A stretch of DNA of 64,000 nucleotides from contig CAWIQF010000015.1 in assembly GCA_963838205.1 (NCBI GenBank), positions 62,001-126,000 on the forward strand, in the 5' to 3' direction. The notes below the pieces were generated by a model. That model saw only the letters and a program-made list of their open reading frames with translations, made no database searches and was not told the DNA's origin. Below are positions 63,917-64,000 of the stretch, in pieces. Position 1 is the stretch's first letter, and each line of letters begins with the position of its first letter. A program made the translations under genes and the position numbers. The DNA is from CAIVVT01 sp963838205. GTDB taxonomy: Bacteria > Acidobacteriota > Terriglobia > Bryobacterales > Bryobacteraceae.

Positions 63917-64000
63917 CTACGCGCGCTGACTCAACAGCCCGGCCAGCACCGCCAGCGGGATCGAACAGTTGCCCAGCCCGATCACCACGCCGAACACCTT
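63917..64000 (-). CDS. sdhC: Succinate dehydrogenase membrane (cytochrome b) subunit, C-terminal fragment
   Basis: Only the last 27 residues and stop are inside the window. They read KVFGVVIGLGNCSIPLAVLA and then GLLSQRA, a membrane helix followed by a short tail. The position just upstream of sdhA, 19 bases away on the same strand, fits SdhC of an sdhCAB operon. Confidence 0.75.
   Translation of the reverse strand, partial: KVFGVVIGLGNCSIPLAVLAGLLSQRA

Overview
The window looks like a chromosomal segment of an Acidobacteriota bacterium, most like the Bryobacterales/Solibacterales. This is an inference from gene content. The DNA is GC-rich. It has two very large TonB-dependent receptors with an N-terminal carboxypeptidase-regulatory-like domain, Tat-exported oxidoreductase and isomerase proteins, many secreted peptidases and serine hydrolases, hopanoid side-chain genes, and a YVTN-propeller phosphoesterase. 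There is no plasmid or phage backbone.

Layout. 1-6.6 kb (minus): a truncated, frameshifted TonB receptor and a cytochrome-c-motif/beta-propeller/TPR protein. 6.8-11.7 kb (plus): an AlkZ/YcaQ-like winged-helix protein, then a hopanoid island (hpnJ, two small EamA-type membrane proteins, hpnI). An 80-bp unit is tandemly triplicated between hpnJ and the first EamA gene. 11.7-17.8 kb (minus): a GH31 glucosidase, tRNA-Ser(UGA), and the 5-oxoprolinase operon (isomerase-like gene, pxpB, pxpC, pxpA). 18.2-24.4 kb: a penicillin-binding protein, an NtrC-type regulator, a RAYT transposase between direct repeats, a class-C-type serine hydrolase and a ceramidase-like protein. 24.4-27 kb: the most repeat-rich stretch, with a degenerate 60/87-bp repeat array, a ROK fructokinase, duplicated 200-bp palindromic elements, three identical terminator-like hairpins and a 20-bp tandem repeat. 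27-36.4 kb: the second TonB receptor, a Gfo/Idh/MocA oxidoreductase, an ACE-like M2 peptidase, hisS and a gamma carbonic anhydrase. 36.5-44.3 kb: an S9 peptidase, HtpX, RlmI, a phosphoesterase and RlmN. 44.3-50.1 kb (plus): an M16 peptidase, TPM protein, nucleotidyltransferase, LemA and a likely sugar-acid degradation pair (ALDH and FAH-family dehydratase). 50.1-56.9 kb: recX, small membrane proteins, an M1 aminopeptidase, a Tat isomerase, a purine permease and GNAT. 57-64 kb (minus): manC, two tandem signal peptidases, a protein with a degenerate JAMM-like domain, and sdhB-sdhA-sdhC (cut by the window edge).

No CRISPR array, phage or recognisable defence system was seen. The most unusual material is the repeat-derived intergenic DNA (9.59-9.82, 24.48-25.10, 26.0-26.94, 35.70-35.88 kb). 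Five genes (both TonB receptors, pxpC, hisS, M16 peptidase) are broken by single-base frameshifts in similar GAGGC/CGAGC contexts. Since hisS is normally essential, sequencing or assembly error is a serious possibility for these.
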